Below the pieces are notes generated by a model. It saw only the letters and a list, made by a program, of their open reading frames with translations. It made no database searches and was not told where the DNA came from. A stretch of 64,000 nucleotides of DNA, from assembly GCA_035772405.1 (NCBI GenBank), contig JAYKKM010000209.1, positions 2,212,001 through 2,276,000 of the forward strand, written 5' to 3'. Made by a program: the position numbers and the translations under genes. Below, in pieces: positions 20,190-32,585 of the stretch (the stretch's first letter is position 1; every line of letters starts with the position of its first letter). This stretch comes from Chrysogorgia sp. JL179-B06 (Eukaryota; Cnidaria; Anthozoa; Scleralcyonacea; Chrysogorgiidae).

Positions 20190-23100
20190 GAGAAGAGACC
20201 TAGCTCGCGTATCAAGCGGTGATAACGCCGGAGAAGGACAAACTGCCACGCAGTACTAACGATGAAAATCCTTCACGACAATCATTATTTCCATTTGAAG
20301 AGGTAAAGCTACTTTTATATGAATTTTATTAAGGAACACGTCATTTTATACGCTTGAGTGAGTTTTTCGTTAAGCATTTTAATAAAGGACACCACAGGTG
20401 CCTGGCTGGCAGTGAATGACTTTCTATTATACATCTAATATCATGAATTCGTATTTAAATCATCAGATCTTCCTACGCAAGGAACGAAGCAGCCACCGTG
20501 GTTACACAAAGATGAATCTTCGTTGATTCAATTTGTTGCATTGCATAAAGACCTACAGAAGACAGACAGACAGCGACTGGCCTTCTCTTCGCCAAAACCA
20601 TCCCTACTGGGAAGAAGCACGCGCTTTTTTAAGCAAGTCCTGCGGAACATCTTGAACAGGTATGTTGAAATAGTATGAATGGACAACATAAAATAAAGAA
20701 AATCTTATTAGATGATAAATGTTCTTTTATGTAAAACAAAGGTTTATATTGAAGTGTTGAAATGGAAACAGATGAATTCTGGTGAACAGACTATTGATTT
20801 TTATATCATTGAACTGAGGTTGGTTCGATTCCACCTTTATTCTCCAATTGAACACTTGTTTTATTTTTGAGTCCACAAATTATGTTTATTTTTGCATTGA
20901 ATATTGGGATATTAAACATTAAAATGAGAGATGTACTGTACCCAGAGTACTGTACCTGTATAGTACAAATGAATCTATTGGTTAGATATTCATATCCTAC
21001 TTATTAGTTATCTATTTTGCACATATATTTTTTATATTATAGCAGGACCTGTATTGATAGCAGTTTTTATAACCGAAGTATAGTTATCCTGTCAAAATAT
21101 GATATTGATAAAAATAATAAAAGATGCACTTAGCAACTAAATAATCACTTATTTTCCTGCATGTACATATAGTTACTTCTATTCGATCAAGGATTGTAAA
21201 TGTGTTAAGAAGGAAAGGTACACTGTCTGAAGTGGAAAAGCATTATGAATGTATGCCAAATGTTGGTAACCATACTCCTTTACAACAAACAAGTGCTGTA
21301 AACTTATCGAACTTGACCATTCCCAATGATGCTGCTACAACTGAAAGAAAGATCATTGAACTTTGAGCTTTTGGTACAATGAAGTTCTAAAAGGTGCTGA
21401 TGATTTATTTGCAAGTATTGCTAGAATAAATGGCATAAAGTCACAGCCATCATCATTTGTTTCCCTTTCCTTGGAAGCCATGAAAAACTTAGACTTCAGG
21501 AAAGGAAAATCTTCTGCTGAAATTTGCTCATGTGTTGGTGTTATGCAGCGAGATGGTTAAGACACTCTCATGCCAATCAATCGGATGCCATTTGGATTAT
21601 TGGAGTATCTAATTCAATTCTTCACATGTACAGACACTCAACAAGTAATGTGACTGAATAGATTGGTTGACTGTAATATTCTTATTTTTAATTTTAATAA
21701 AATGTTACTAATTATTTATGATAATTTGTATTTTATTTCTGTAAATACTGATATCCATAAGATATAAATAAGATATCCATGCCAAATGACTATGATTTGT
21801 GGCACTCGACTATGGTTTCGGAATTTGGTCAACGCTTTAACCGTCTCTTCAGAGGTCCGATGTGGAGTAGTGTCTCTCGTGATCATATGAAAATTCCACT
21901 TTACGTAAGTCAGTGCATTAAATCTCTGATTGTACCGTACACCCCCATGTATATTATTTTAAATTTATATTGTTCATTCAAAATATTTAATGGTGCTCTA
22001 TATACCTGTACTAGTGTAAATCAAACATTGCTACCATTTGTTTATGCTAGCCACATGTGAATGTTGCTTGCGTTGGTACAGTTACAAGATGTAAAGACAT
22101 GCAAAACTCAGATTATAGCATAGAGCTAGAAGTGCAGGTATGCTACTGCAACACATTCTACATTTTAATTTCAAAGTGTGAATTATATTATATACATTAT
22201 ATTAATAGTTATTTAAATAAAATGACACTGTCCTATTAGTTAATGTCCCGGTCACATATACTGTAGGTACAGTCACTGATGTGAAAGCTGCATTGCAGGA
22301 ATCGGCAAAAGGTGAATGGAATGGCGATGTTAATCTGGGTGATGGACAACTGGAAAAACTACGGGAAGAATATGAAAGCCGTATGTGTGCAGTTCACCAA
22401 TGTAACACTTTAGCTGAAAATAAGTTACCAGTGATTGTCGAAAACATTCTAGATCAGCTTGAACAAGAAAGAATTCTTGTTAAACGTTTAAATGGAGCAG
22501 TAAAGGACTATCAGGCAAAGTTTGACAGTGGCAATACATCAGAGGAGACTCTGAAGCAACTGAACTGGGAAATTGTTGAATTTAGTAAATTACTTGAACA
22601 AGCACATCACTTACATCAATCTCTCAACAATCTATTGGAACCCCATGAATTTAAGAAAATTAAGAGCGACCTCCTTGTCTATTTAAAGAATGTTTTCAAA
22701 AAGAAACGCCAACCTGCTGCCACCCATGTTTTAGTTGTTATGGTGTCAGATGAAAGTAGAAACAAGAAGCCATATGCAGTTCCAGTACAATATATGCCTT
22801 ATTACTCACTTTGAGATCAGTTTGTGAGAGTTGCTGCAAAAAGTGAAAACAATAATGACTGAAAATAACATGAAAATCATAGGTAATGTTTATGCAAAGT
22901 ATGCTAATATGCAATTTATGCAAATTATTCCAGCTGTTGAGTATTTTACTGATAGAGTACCCTGTAATTTGTGAGTTCTAGGATAAACATGGATATTATG
23001 GAGGTGTGTACAATGCACACATCCCTCCCCATCACGACCCTGTGTGGCCATATAATATACTATACTATAAATCAGGGACAACATGTTGCTCTTTCCTCTT

Positions 23101-25363
23101 GTGACTTTCCTCATAAAACATTCTTGTTAACCTCTTAGGAACTGTCACGGATGGTGCGTTCAGTACACTGAGTACACAAGGGCATACAAGGCCACTTCAT
23201 CTATGGCAACTTATTCATGATGCAAAGAATGCTGTCCGAAAGATGCCCAAACAGAAATGAGAAATGTTAAAGTGTATGCCACGTATCGATGGTCAACAAG
23301 TTATTACTTAAAATAGTTAGTAAATTTGTTTGACTGAATGACAGTATGCCATTTATGTAATTGTTTGATTTAGCTCAGTTTAGTAATTAGCCTGTAGATG
23401 GAATTTTATTTTTGATGACAAAGGGATAATAGAGAAGCAGAACAGGCTAAGATAATCAATTTGTGTGCTTATAGATATTAGTATGCCCCTAGCCCTAACA
23501 AATTATATCAATTAATATAAATAAATAAATAAATTATATGGGCGAAAATAAATTCAACTCAATTCAATTCAATTTTTATCTCAAATAGATACCAATGGAA
23601 AACTTGTCCCTATTATGCCGGATGACAGAATAATGAGAGTGATTGAAGAAATATATTATCTCCAAAGGAATGGTCTAACTTTTAATAAAGCTGTATGTGA
23701 AACACGTTCCAACCTGATTCCATATGGCCATACTCCCACTCCATTCCAAAAAAACAAACCAGATACCCATGTTGATGCAATGCGCTCCCTAGTTGTCACC
23801 CTTTTCTTCAGACACAATGTTGCCACTTGGAAAAGCAAAGCAGTTGATTTCAGCCTCTATATGTACATCCCTGAAAACGATCCAACTGCTGGAAAAGTTC
23901 ATCATGAAAGAGAAGACCATTGCCATGTACTTAAGAGTGGCCAAACATACAAGAGAAGGGACATACATGGCATTAAACCTGGATGCATTTGATGAGGCAA
24001 TGAGGCTCACCCACACAGCTCTTGTTTGAAAACGCAAACAATCTGTAACTGATGCAGAGAGGCTTCTGTCGTACCATGTTGCCAGATTCCTTGCCCAAAA
24101 TGATAACGGAGTTGAAGCAAAGTATGTGGAAACAATCGCCAAATGACATGAAGTATCAGATGGAAAGCAGCTGCAAAGCAAATTACACCATGCTGAATTA
24201 CTTGCTGGAAGACCTAATTCCATGGTATCATGAATGTACCGGCAGTTTGGATTTGTCATTGATTGACATAAACAGGTTATTATTTAATCATTCAAAAATA
24301 CTGTAAGGTTTAATTGTACTGCCAAAATGGTGAATAGGTTTTCGAACGGTAGCCCTTTTGTTGTAGAGACTTTACGTTTCTCTCTCTGACAATGAGTCAT
24401 CACTCAAAATGTTAGACCCTCTGTTCACCATTTCAGCAGTACACCAACCTTACAGTATTTTCGATTCAAATTTCAACACTGCTTTTATATTATCATTAAT
24501 TATCATCAGTAATTATTAAGATCATTAATGATTATAATATTATGCTTGTTTGTCATTATGATCATTAATTATTATAATATGCTTGTATCTTGTGTGTCTC
24601 TGTGTCTGACAGTTTGTCTACATGTAACACTCTTTCCCACACTGCTTATAGTTATTAATATTATAATTATTTGAGCTCAGATGACTGTTGATGTTATTAA
24701 TATCCATAGACCTTTTAGTGGAGTACGTGGATTGAGCAGAGAAACATTTATTGCTATCACCACCAATATTGAGAGTCAAGAATTCCATAGATGCCAAATC
24801 AACCAAATTGGCTGGGAGGAACATCCAAGAGCTGGAACAACAGATGATGTAGAGTGTTTCTTTTACTTGTATCATCAGCAACTGGGCTCAGGTTTTACAT
24901 TAAAATAATTTAAATACCAGTGGAGGAAAATATGCAGGTATGCCACTTACCATACATAAAATGATATTCTTGCTTTACACAAACCTGTCATGGTATATGT
25001 CTGTATTATAATGTAATTAATGGGATTTTATAATCATGGTGTTATTTCTTTTTAATTAAAAAACAGGGATTTTGGGTTAAAGCTAGATGATGAGTTGCCA
25101 TTCTATTATTGGACTTTGAGTGAGAGATTTAGAGGGTCTGGGTCAAATGACACATACGAGTCATTTGACAGGTCAGTTGAAGTGGATGCAGAGGTGGATC
25201 CAGAAAAACACCCATTGCGTCTTCATCGCCTTACCATTAATCGTAGGGAAGATCCATCAATTTTTACTGCTGGAAGGTCATTTTTGCCAGTTCGAAACAA
25301 AGCATCCATAAGACAATGACTGCACCGTAATCCCGTTGATCTTCCAGCTGCATTGGAGAATTA
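20190..25363 (+). pseudogene. Uncharacterised multi-exon gene, copy 2 (degenerate), with Myb/SANT-like 5' exons
   Basis: Exons align with copy 1 at matching boundaries: 21779-21904, 22051-22137, 22267-22882, 23139-about 23265, 23589-24275, 24710-24937 and 25067-25363. Upstream exons seen only here include 20467-20659 (PPWLHKDESSLIQFVALHK, then after a frameshift DWPSLRQNHPYWEEAR). The spaced tryptophans of that exon look like a Myb/SANT DNA-binding domain. A further exon at 21173-21560 has RSRIVNVLRRKGTLSEVEKH. Stops or shifts occur after PYAVPVQYMPYYSL, after RKMPKQK, near 23930, after LTHTALV, at the Glu of the KEFKY block and at the Arg of the IRQR block. By hand, the exon at 24710-24937 matches copy 1 at roughly 70% of residues. 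The third exon lacks its first 20 or so residues. The copy is a pseudogene. Confidence 0.65.
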
Positions 25364-25379
25364 ATTGGAAACATTTGAG

Positions 25380-25500
25380 TCCAGGTATGGGCATCTGGTC
25401 CCAATGTGTGCTGGCTTGCAGTATTCTCAAGTTGACTCAAGCAGTATTCGAACTCAGAAAAGATCAGTATACCCAGCCACTGCATGGGAATGGTATGCTT
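25380..25500 (-). repeat. SINE-like piece between the copy-2 genes
   Basis: On the minus strand, CATGCAGTGGCTGGGTATAC is followed about 15 bp later by GAGTTCGAATACTGC, resembling A-box and B-box sequence. The B-box neighbourhood matches that of the 6.7-6.9 kb element (both plus-strand sequences read CAAGCAG-ATTCGAAC). It sits in the same place relative to the two genes as in copy 1. A short inverted repeat around GCATACCATTCCCA-GG follows at 25490-25530. Confidence 0.4.
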
Positions 25501-25765
25501 ATTTTATGATAAAATAAGCATACCATTCCCAGTTATCAAATTTAATTGTTCCAATTCTACTTCAGAAAATGTGCTGCTTGCATGTGCATACAGAATTATG
25601 CACAACTAAAAGATATTTATGGAAACAAATTTAACTCAAGTATTCAACAAAGCATTGTATGTGTTCTCAGAAGCATCTGGTATCCAGTCCACATCAATTT
25701 GTCAGCCTGATGTACAAATGAACCTCATACATTGGTCAATACAACACACCTGACTTCGTAATTTT

Positions 25766-26995
25766 TTATGGAACTAGTAAGTTTTGGGATCTTTTGTAGT
25801 CCCACATCCCAAGAAGGTGCCAAATGCCATCTAACAGTGCATCAAATCTGATTGCATTTTTATCCTGAGGATTGTTGGGTTCAAACTTCATTCGAATTTC
25901 AACTGTTTCATTGTTTCCTTTTTTCAATCGGCATCGTTTAAGAGCAGATTGGTACTTCTCCCAGTATGCACCTTGGTACTTCTCCCAGTATACACCTCGA
26001 CCAGAAAAAACCTGAGCATACAATTCATCACTATCATCATCATCCTCAGAATCAGGTACATTCTCTGTTTCAGTAACATGAATGCTTGCAGTGCCACTAG
26101 CTCGTTGTGGCTCAGGGGAAACCGGTTGAAATGGACGCATTAACATTTTCTCTCCTTGGGAAAATTCAGTACAGTTACATATTATATTATCTTACCTGTA
26201 CATTTCAACATTAACAGGAAGAAAGAGCTCATCAAGATTTGTATTTCCCTCATATGAATCAGTTGGCTGAATTGCATTGATTATGACTGATGGGAGGTTG
26301 ACAAACTTGGTGATGAGAACTATTTCATATGTTCTTACATCGTCTCAAGAAAACTGTCAAACGTATCAAGGAGAGAAATTATTTGTTTATATCAATTGAT
26401 GCTCATCGAGGAAATAACTTACATCTCTTCCAGTTCAAAGTAAGTACAGTATACAATATCGATATATTCTTAGATTCGGGATTTATAGTAATCAGAGTAG
26501 TAATATCAACGTTCTTAGAACACAAGTGATAAGGGGTTAAGAAAATTATACGTACACGAAACAATATCAGACAAACGGCAAGTCTGAACTAATATCAGAG
26601 AAACGTGGCAAGTCTAAACAATAAATTACTAAATATAAACAAGGCACATGCGTGAATGCGTTCACGCCATCAGACAATTTAAGAGACATTAAAATATTCA
26701 TGATTTTTATTGTATTACTATCAGCTTAATAACTAAAGTACATACAGTGAAATCGCAGCAAGATAGAACCTTCACACAAAGCAGATATGGCATCTGTTGA
26801 AGTCGTTCTGCCGCGTCATCGTCGATATCGTACAGCAAAACCATTCTTCTTTCCTCCAACTTCTCGATAAAACTCAAATGGGCAATGCGGCCAGACAAAC
26901 GAAACGAATTTGCTGTGCTAAAAACATGATCTCTCTCTACTTCTTCGATACAATATAACACAATCAACTAATCTTTCTTCAACACACTAGATCAT
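25766..26995 (-). pseudogene. HIRAN-like domain protein, copy 2 (degenerate)
   Basis: Paralogue of the 7.07-8.26 kb gene. The first exon (about 26995-26740) reads IVLYCIEE, LSFIEKLEERRMV and SCCDFT, but has a TAG just before IVLYC. The second exon region includes VLITKFVNLPSVIIN near 26.3 kb, then FSGRGVYWEKYQ and MKFEPNNPQDKNAIRFDALL (25766-26146). The frame ends soon after LLGMWDYKRSQN, without the C-terminal half seen in copy 1. A 24-bp tandem duplication (25951-25998) repeats eight residues around AYWEKYQ. The HIRAN-like core residues are kept, but the gene is disabled. Its upstream flank is replaced by hairpin repeats. Confidence 0.6.
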
Positions 26996-27009
26996 ACATG
27001 TCCAATATA

Positions 27010-27240
27010 ACCATCGGTATGCATCTGCATCAGATGGTTACCGATCGCGACCGATTGTAAACTGATCCCTTCCCTTCATAAGTGTACTAACCATCGGTAT
27101 GCATCTGATGGTTACCGATCGCAACCGATTGTAAACTGATCCCTTCCTAAGCGTACTAACCATCGGTATGCATCTGCATCAGATGCCTACCGATCGCGAC
27201 CGATTGTAAACTGATGCTCCTACACCTCTGCCAACTTTCC
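27010..27240. repeat. Tandem array of three hairpin-forming units
   Basis: Units start near 27011, 27091 and 27162. Each contains CGGTATGCATCTG, a short spacer and CAGATGGTTACCG (or CAGATGCCTACCG), so each can fold on itself. A shared CGACCGATTGTAAACTGAT (CAACCGATTG in the second unit) follows. Just downstream (27241-27285) is CTACCGATGG/CACCGATG sequence related, in inverse orientation, to the satellite at 33.4-34.6 kb. Confidence 0.75.
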
Positions 27241-27369
27241 TACCGATGGCACCGATGCTACCGATGGCTCCGATCGCTTCAATAATAATGGATACTTTAT
27301 CTGTTCCTACGCTACAATTCATTCATACCACATACAAGTGTTTCTAAACCCAAATAATTCAGCCATATA

Positions 27370-28290
27370 GTTTGTGTGTTATGTATTACCTCGTTCTTAA
27401 AAAACTTCAAACACATATGTTACGTTACACCATCGCCACCGATAGCTTTAATGATCATGCATAATTTATCTGTTATGTATTATCTCGTTCTTAAAAAAAC
27501 TTGTAACAAATATCTTACGTTCTTAAATAACCATGTAACAAATATCCTATGCTACAATTCATTATTAACACATATAAATGTTTTTTAACCCAAATAAACT
27601 CTTGACATGTATCACTACTATTTATTACTGCGATGACTTCAATTGTCACATCCTGATACTTTATCTGTTACGTATTACCTCGTTCTTAAAAAAACTTGCA
27701 ACAAATATCTTGCGTTCTTAAATAACCATGTATCAAATATCCTACGCTACAATTCATTCATAACACATATAAATGTTTCTTAACCCAAACAAACTCTTAC
27801 GATGACTTCAATTGTCACATGCATACTTTGTCTGTTATGTATTACCTCGTTCTTAAAAATCTTGCAACAAATATCTTACGTTCTCAAATAACCTTGTAAC
27901 AAATATCCTATGCTACAATTCATTCATAACACATATAAATGTTTCTTAACCCAAACAAACTCTTCACATGTATCACTACTATTAATTACGATGACTTCAA
28001 TTGTCACATGTATATACTTTGTCTGTCATGTATTACAATTCAGCTATAAAATTTCTGTGTTATGTATTACCTCGTTCTTAAAAAACTTCAAACACATATG
28101 TTATGTTACACCATCGCCACCGATAGCTTTAATGATCATCCATACTTTATCTGTTATGTATTACCTCGTTCTTAAAAAAACTTGCAACAAATATCTTACG
28201 TTCTTAAATAACCATGTATCAAATATCCTACGCTACAATTCATTCATAACACATAAATGTTTCTCAACCCAAACAAACTCTTGACATCGT
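27370..28290. repeat. Satellite-like array (~190-bp units)
   Basis: The phrase TACCTCGTTCTTAAAAAA recurs near 27387, 27481, 27676, 27843, 28068 and 28162, followed by CAACAAATATCTTACG-type sequence and AATTCATTCATAACAC. A longer period of about 682 bp is also visible (27376 versus 28058). Reading frames here are by-products of the repeat. The part TTTCTTAACCCAAACAAAC resembles sequence inside the palindrome at 28.96 and 31.60 kb. Confidence 0.75.
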
Positions 28291-30272
28291 TGCGATCGCT
28301 CAATTCTAAAATCGACGATCGTAGCTTCATATGAAAACCACACGCTCAGCGATCCTGTCCATCACAGCGAACGCTCATTCGAAATATCTGCCGAACCCCA
28401 AAACGACAAATTTTTCATGTCCAATCAATTAAATACATCGCATTATGCACATGATAAGTTCCACCTATGAAACAATTAACTTCCACTTATTTGCAATATT
28501 AACTTCCACCGCTTCCGTCAACGGTCGAATATAACGACTAAAGTGCGAAGGTCTCAAACGTCCAATTTATCATGTGTCGAATGTAATACGGTTCGTCCAA
28601 ACAAACTGGGACGAGATCTAAGTTCACTACTTTTAAAATGCAATCCAAACGACTTCTTTTTACTTTCCACAAAATGATAAATTCTATAAACCGACGTCCA
28701 ATTTGTCGAACCTAATACACATTATATTCGAGACATGATAAATTCGACGTTTCAAATAGACCTTAATGATAACATCAATTACAATGAAAAGCTGTGCTTG
28801 CGATAGTAAAAGACAGTTGTCTTTGTTTACTTCGTCCATAGCCATAGCTTTGATTAGCTGTGACACGACAAAGCCCGCTATCAATATCGCTGACTATGTT
28901 TGTTTTGCCGCAATCGCAGCGATTATATGGAAACAGGTACGATCGTTAAAGTTTCTTAACACAAACAATTTATGCACATCACTACTATTTGTTATTAACA
29001 TGTCTCTTCATTTTCTCCCAAAATTTCTCGCCTTTATTTACATCAATTTACGACCAAACTGGGGAGAAAATAAAAATATAAAAATTTCTCCCCACTTCGT
29101 CCCACCCCAATATCCTGTTATACTAATTAGCTTATAAATATTCACCTTAATCTGTCACATCCTTCTATAATTTTTCCGTCATTCGCGGACTTGCGGAACT
29201 TGCAGACTATGGTTTGCAAATTTTTTTGGTAAAATCATATTTCTAATTTAGAGTCTTTTAGCATGTTTAGCCTCTAACTTTCGGCAAAGGCCCTTATTGT
29301 GTAATACAATACACACACATGGTTTATTAAACCTGATAATTTCAACTCTTACATGTTAGCGGTTTTTAAATAAATTAGCATATTTACTGATAGAACAGTT
29401 CTTTTTATGTGTCGGTAGTAATTAAGTAGATTTGCTCTCACCTGCGCCTATATTTAACCTATATATCTAATTGTAAATATCTCACTCTGATGATGATGCC
29501 TTTAGTGCTTTACTCAAAGTTATTTCCTGGGCCGAATCATATTCTTAACAAGACTTCGCTTTCCGCCGGGTATTTGTTAACTGTATATATAAATGATGAA
29601 TCTCTAATAATCAATTTAATAAACAACGTGAGTGTAGTGTATTACACCATAAGTGCCGTTGCAGAAAGTTCCGATTTCTGCTTTGTCTGGAAGTTAGGAC
29701 CACTGAAACTCAGGCAAACCAGCCGTGTATTTTTTAAAGGATTCCTTGAGACTAGACAAGACTGCCAGTTCAAAAGTAGCCAGAGTTAACGCCAGGCAGC
29801 CTAAACGCCGTCTTGCCACTGCTAGTTCTCACCACGGTTAATATAGTCATTTAATACTTCATATATATGTCAAATGATGATCAAATCGACACCTAAATGC
29901 TCTTTTGTATGTTAGGACTTTGATAAGCAGCTAAGATCCCCGGTCATTCAGGTCATAGCTTTTTGGTCGCTCCGTGTTTAACTATGCAAGCGCCCTAAAC
30001 AAACCCATATACTAAATAAATTATTTAGTGCGGGGATACTAAATACTGCATTCGATATTTTACTTGATATTTTCTATTTTCTTTATTGTCTCCAACAACC
30101 ACTACTTGAGCAACTACGTGTAACTGGACCTAACTACGTTATAACAGTTAACAAATACCCGGCGGAAAGCGAAGTCTTGTTAAGAATATGATTCGGCCCA
30201 GGAAATAACTTTGAGTAAAGCACTAAAGGCATATTATAGACATAATATCTTTAAGAAAATTTTAATACGAAC

Positions 30273-30300
30273 GTTTCTTCACAACCCGTAACATCATCAG
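30273..30300 (-). ncRNA. Hammerhead-ribozyme-like core (candidate)
   Basis: On the minus strand CTGATGA is followed by TGTTACGGGTTGTGAA, a possible weak stem-loop, and then GAAACGT. CTGATGA and GAAA are the two conserved boxes of the hammerhead core. The context resembles the 3' terminal repeats of Penelope-like elements, which often carry minimal hammerheads. The predicted stem II is imperfect and stem III would be minimal. The opposite palindrome arm (near 29483) has CTGATGA but lacks the rest. Confidence 0.3.
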
Positions 30301-31700
30301 AGTGAGATATTTACAATTAGATATAGGTTAAATATAGGCGCAGGTGAGAGCAAATCTACTTAATCCAGGAAACGCGGAGATGTATCGCTTAATTGTATGT
30401 GTCTGTTTAGTTTCAGCAAGCCCCAGTGTCGTTACATAAAAAGAACTGTTCTATCAGTAAAGATCAATAGGCTAATTTATTTAACCTCGCGCAGCAAGGC
30501 CGCGAAAAAACCGCTAACATGTAAGAGTTAGTCCGCAAGTCCGCGTTTTCTACCAAACCTTCTCGGACCTTCTAACAAAAACCCTTCCAAAAATTATTAA
30601 CGTTTCCGAATCCAAAACACGTGTTATAAATATTGCTCGCCATCATCACATCATCTAATTCTTAAGTCAAAACAATTCTTTAATCAAAACAAACGTTTCC
30701 TCACTTCCGCTAAGTAACATAATCACACTAATAACTATTTACATATAAATCTCTCCTTAAATACTAATACTCCACTAATAACTATTTTCATATAACTACT
30801 CTCGTTATCTTGCTCGTCCACTCAACGAAACTTACTTTCATTAAAAATATTTTTACTTTCCCATGCATTTTTTTACAAATCTATACATTCTCCACAATAA
30901 CTTTTTATCACCACACTTCCTTTCCCGTCCGCCTACCTCTATCGCCCATATCTTAACCAAAATAAAAATACGCTATATCCAATCCATCAATACTAATCTA
31001 TCTCTTAGTTTTCTTACTTCACAATTACAAATGTCTTTCAACATAATTGATCTAATGATTACTAACTTAACACACTTATTTTCACTTATATCCTTGGCGC
31101 AGTTACGGCTGTTTCAAACGTCGAATTTGTCATGTGTCCAATCATAGTCAGCGGTATTGATAGCGGGCTTTGTCGTGTCACAGGTAATCAAAGCTATGGC
31201 TATGGACGAAGGAAACAAAGACAAGTGTCTTTTACTATCGCAACCACAGCTTTTCATTGCAGTTGATGTTATTAGTAAGGCTTATTTGAAACGTCGAATT
31301 TATCATGTGTCGAATGTAATGTGTATTAGCCGTTAGGTTCGACAAATTGGACGTCGGTTTCAAACAGAATTTATGATTTTGTCGAACGTAATGGGCCTCC
31401 CGTAAAAAGAAGTCGTTCGGATTGCATTTTAAAAGTACTGAACTTAAATGTCGTCCCAGTTTATTTTGACGAGCCGTATTACATTTGACACATGATAAAT
31501 TGGTCGTTATATCCGTCCGAAGGGGTGGAACTTAATATTTCGTTCGTGTTTGTTTTGCCGCGATCGCTGCAGCTATTATATGGAAACAGGTGCGATCGTT
31601 AAAGTTTCTTAACACAAACAATTTCTGCACATCACTACTATTTATTATTAATGTCTCTTCATTTTCTACCAAAATTTCTCGCCTTTATTTACATCCATTT

Positions 31701-32585
31701 AATAATAATAATAATAATAATTTAATATTTATAATGCGCTTTTAGCATAAAATGATCAAAAGCGCAATACAATAAGATTACAAAAGTACAATATACATAT
31801 AAATGTAAAAACTAAAATATGGACTAATATTAATTGAAAAAATAACTAACCTAAATGTTAAAAGCTAACTTAAAAAGATAAGTTTTAAGGCTACTTTTAA
31901 AAACACTAAGTGTTGGAATGTCACGCATTGCCAAAGGAAGTTCATTCCAAAGCTTCGGAGCGGCCACACTGAAGGAACGATCTCCAAATGATCGTAACAT
32001 TTTACCTAGTGGAGCTTCTAACACTATGCTACTATTTGATCTTAAAGAGTAGCGTCCCTGCACTCTAATAGTAAGTAAGTCTCTAATATAGTTAGGAGCC
32101 ATTCCATGTATGTAATGCCTTAAAAGTAAGTAATAAGATTTTAAAATGAATTCTAGATTTGACGGGCAGCCAGTGTATTATTCACATAAAATCGGTGTAA
32201 TATGATCATGTTTCCCAGTAGAGGTCACCAATCTGGCGGCGGCATTCTGTACTCTTTGTAACTTAGCCAACTCGGTGTTGGGTAGACCGTAAAGGAGGCT
32301 ATTACAATAATATAAGCGGCTTGTTATGAAAGCATGTATCACAGCAACCAGATTTTCCCGAGATAAAAATTTGCTGATATTGATGTTATGTAACCAGAAA
32401 AATGCAGCACCACAGGCCTTAGTTACATGTGTTGACATCGACAAGTTAGAATCAAACCAGGTTCCAATGATGAATATCAACACTGCCAACACGAATATAA
32501 CAGGGATTAAGTTTCTTTAGCTGTTGTTTGGAACCAATAATTAAAAATTCAGTTTTACCATCGTTTATTTTGAGCTTGTCTTCAA
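31701..32585 (-). pseudogene. LINE reverse-transcriptase C-terminal fragment, 5' truncated
   Basis: Minus-strand frames read KLKINDGKTEFLIIGSKQQL (near 32.55 kb), LSMSTHVTKACGAAFFWL and AVIHAFITSRLYYCNSLLYG, then PKLWNELPLAMRDIPTLSVF and LKTYLFKLAF. These are the thumb and C-terminus of a CR1/L2-type reverse transcriptase. The 3' end is an (ATT)n tail at 31703-31722. ACATCCATTT flanks both sides (31691-31700 and 32586-32595). The unoccupied equivalent is near 29040 in the palindrome's other copy. Confidence 0.75.

Noticed and set aside
20815..20840. GGTTCGATTCC, a tRNA B-box-like sequence
   Set aside because: No A box, acceptor stem or cloverleaf can be formed around it. It lies in an intron of the copy-2 gene.
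23789..24259. 156-codon minus-strand frame
   Set aside because: Antisense of the conserved fifth exon of the copy-2 gene, whose plus-strand peptide aligns with copy 1.
27376..28284. Frames of 70-124 codons in the 27.4-28.3 kb satellite
   Set aside because: Each restarts at the same repeat phrase. They are by-products of the tandem units.
29490..29789. 99-codon plus-strand frame in the palindrome
   Set aside because: No family resemblance. It lies in an inverted-repeat arm, and its complement in the other arm is not conserved as protein.
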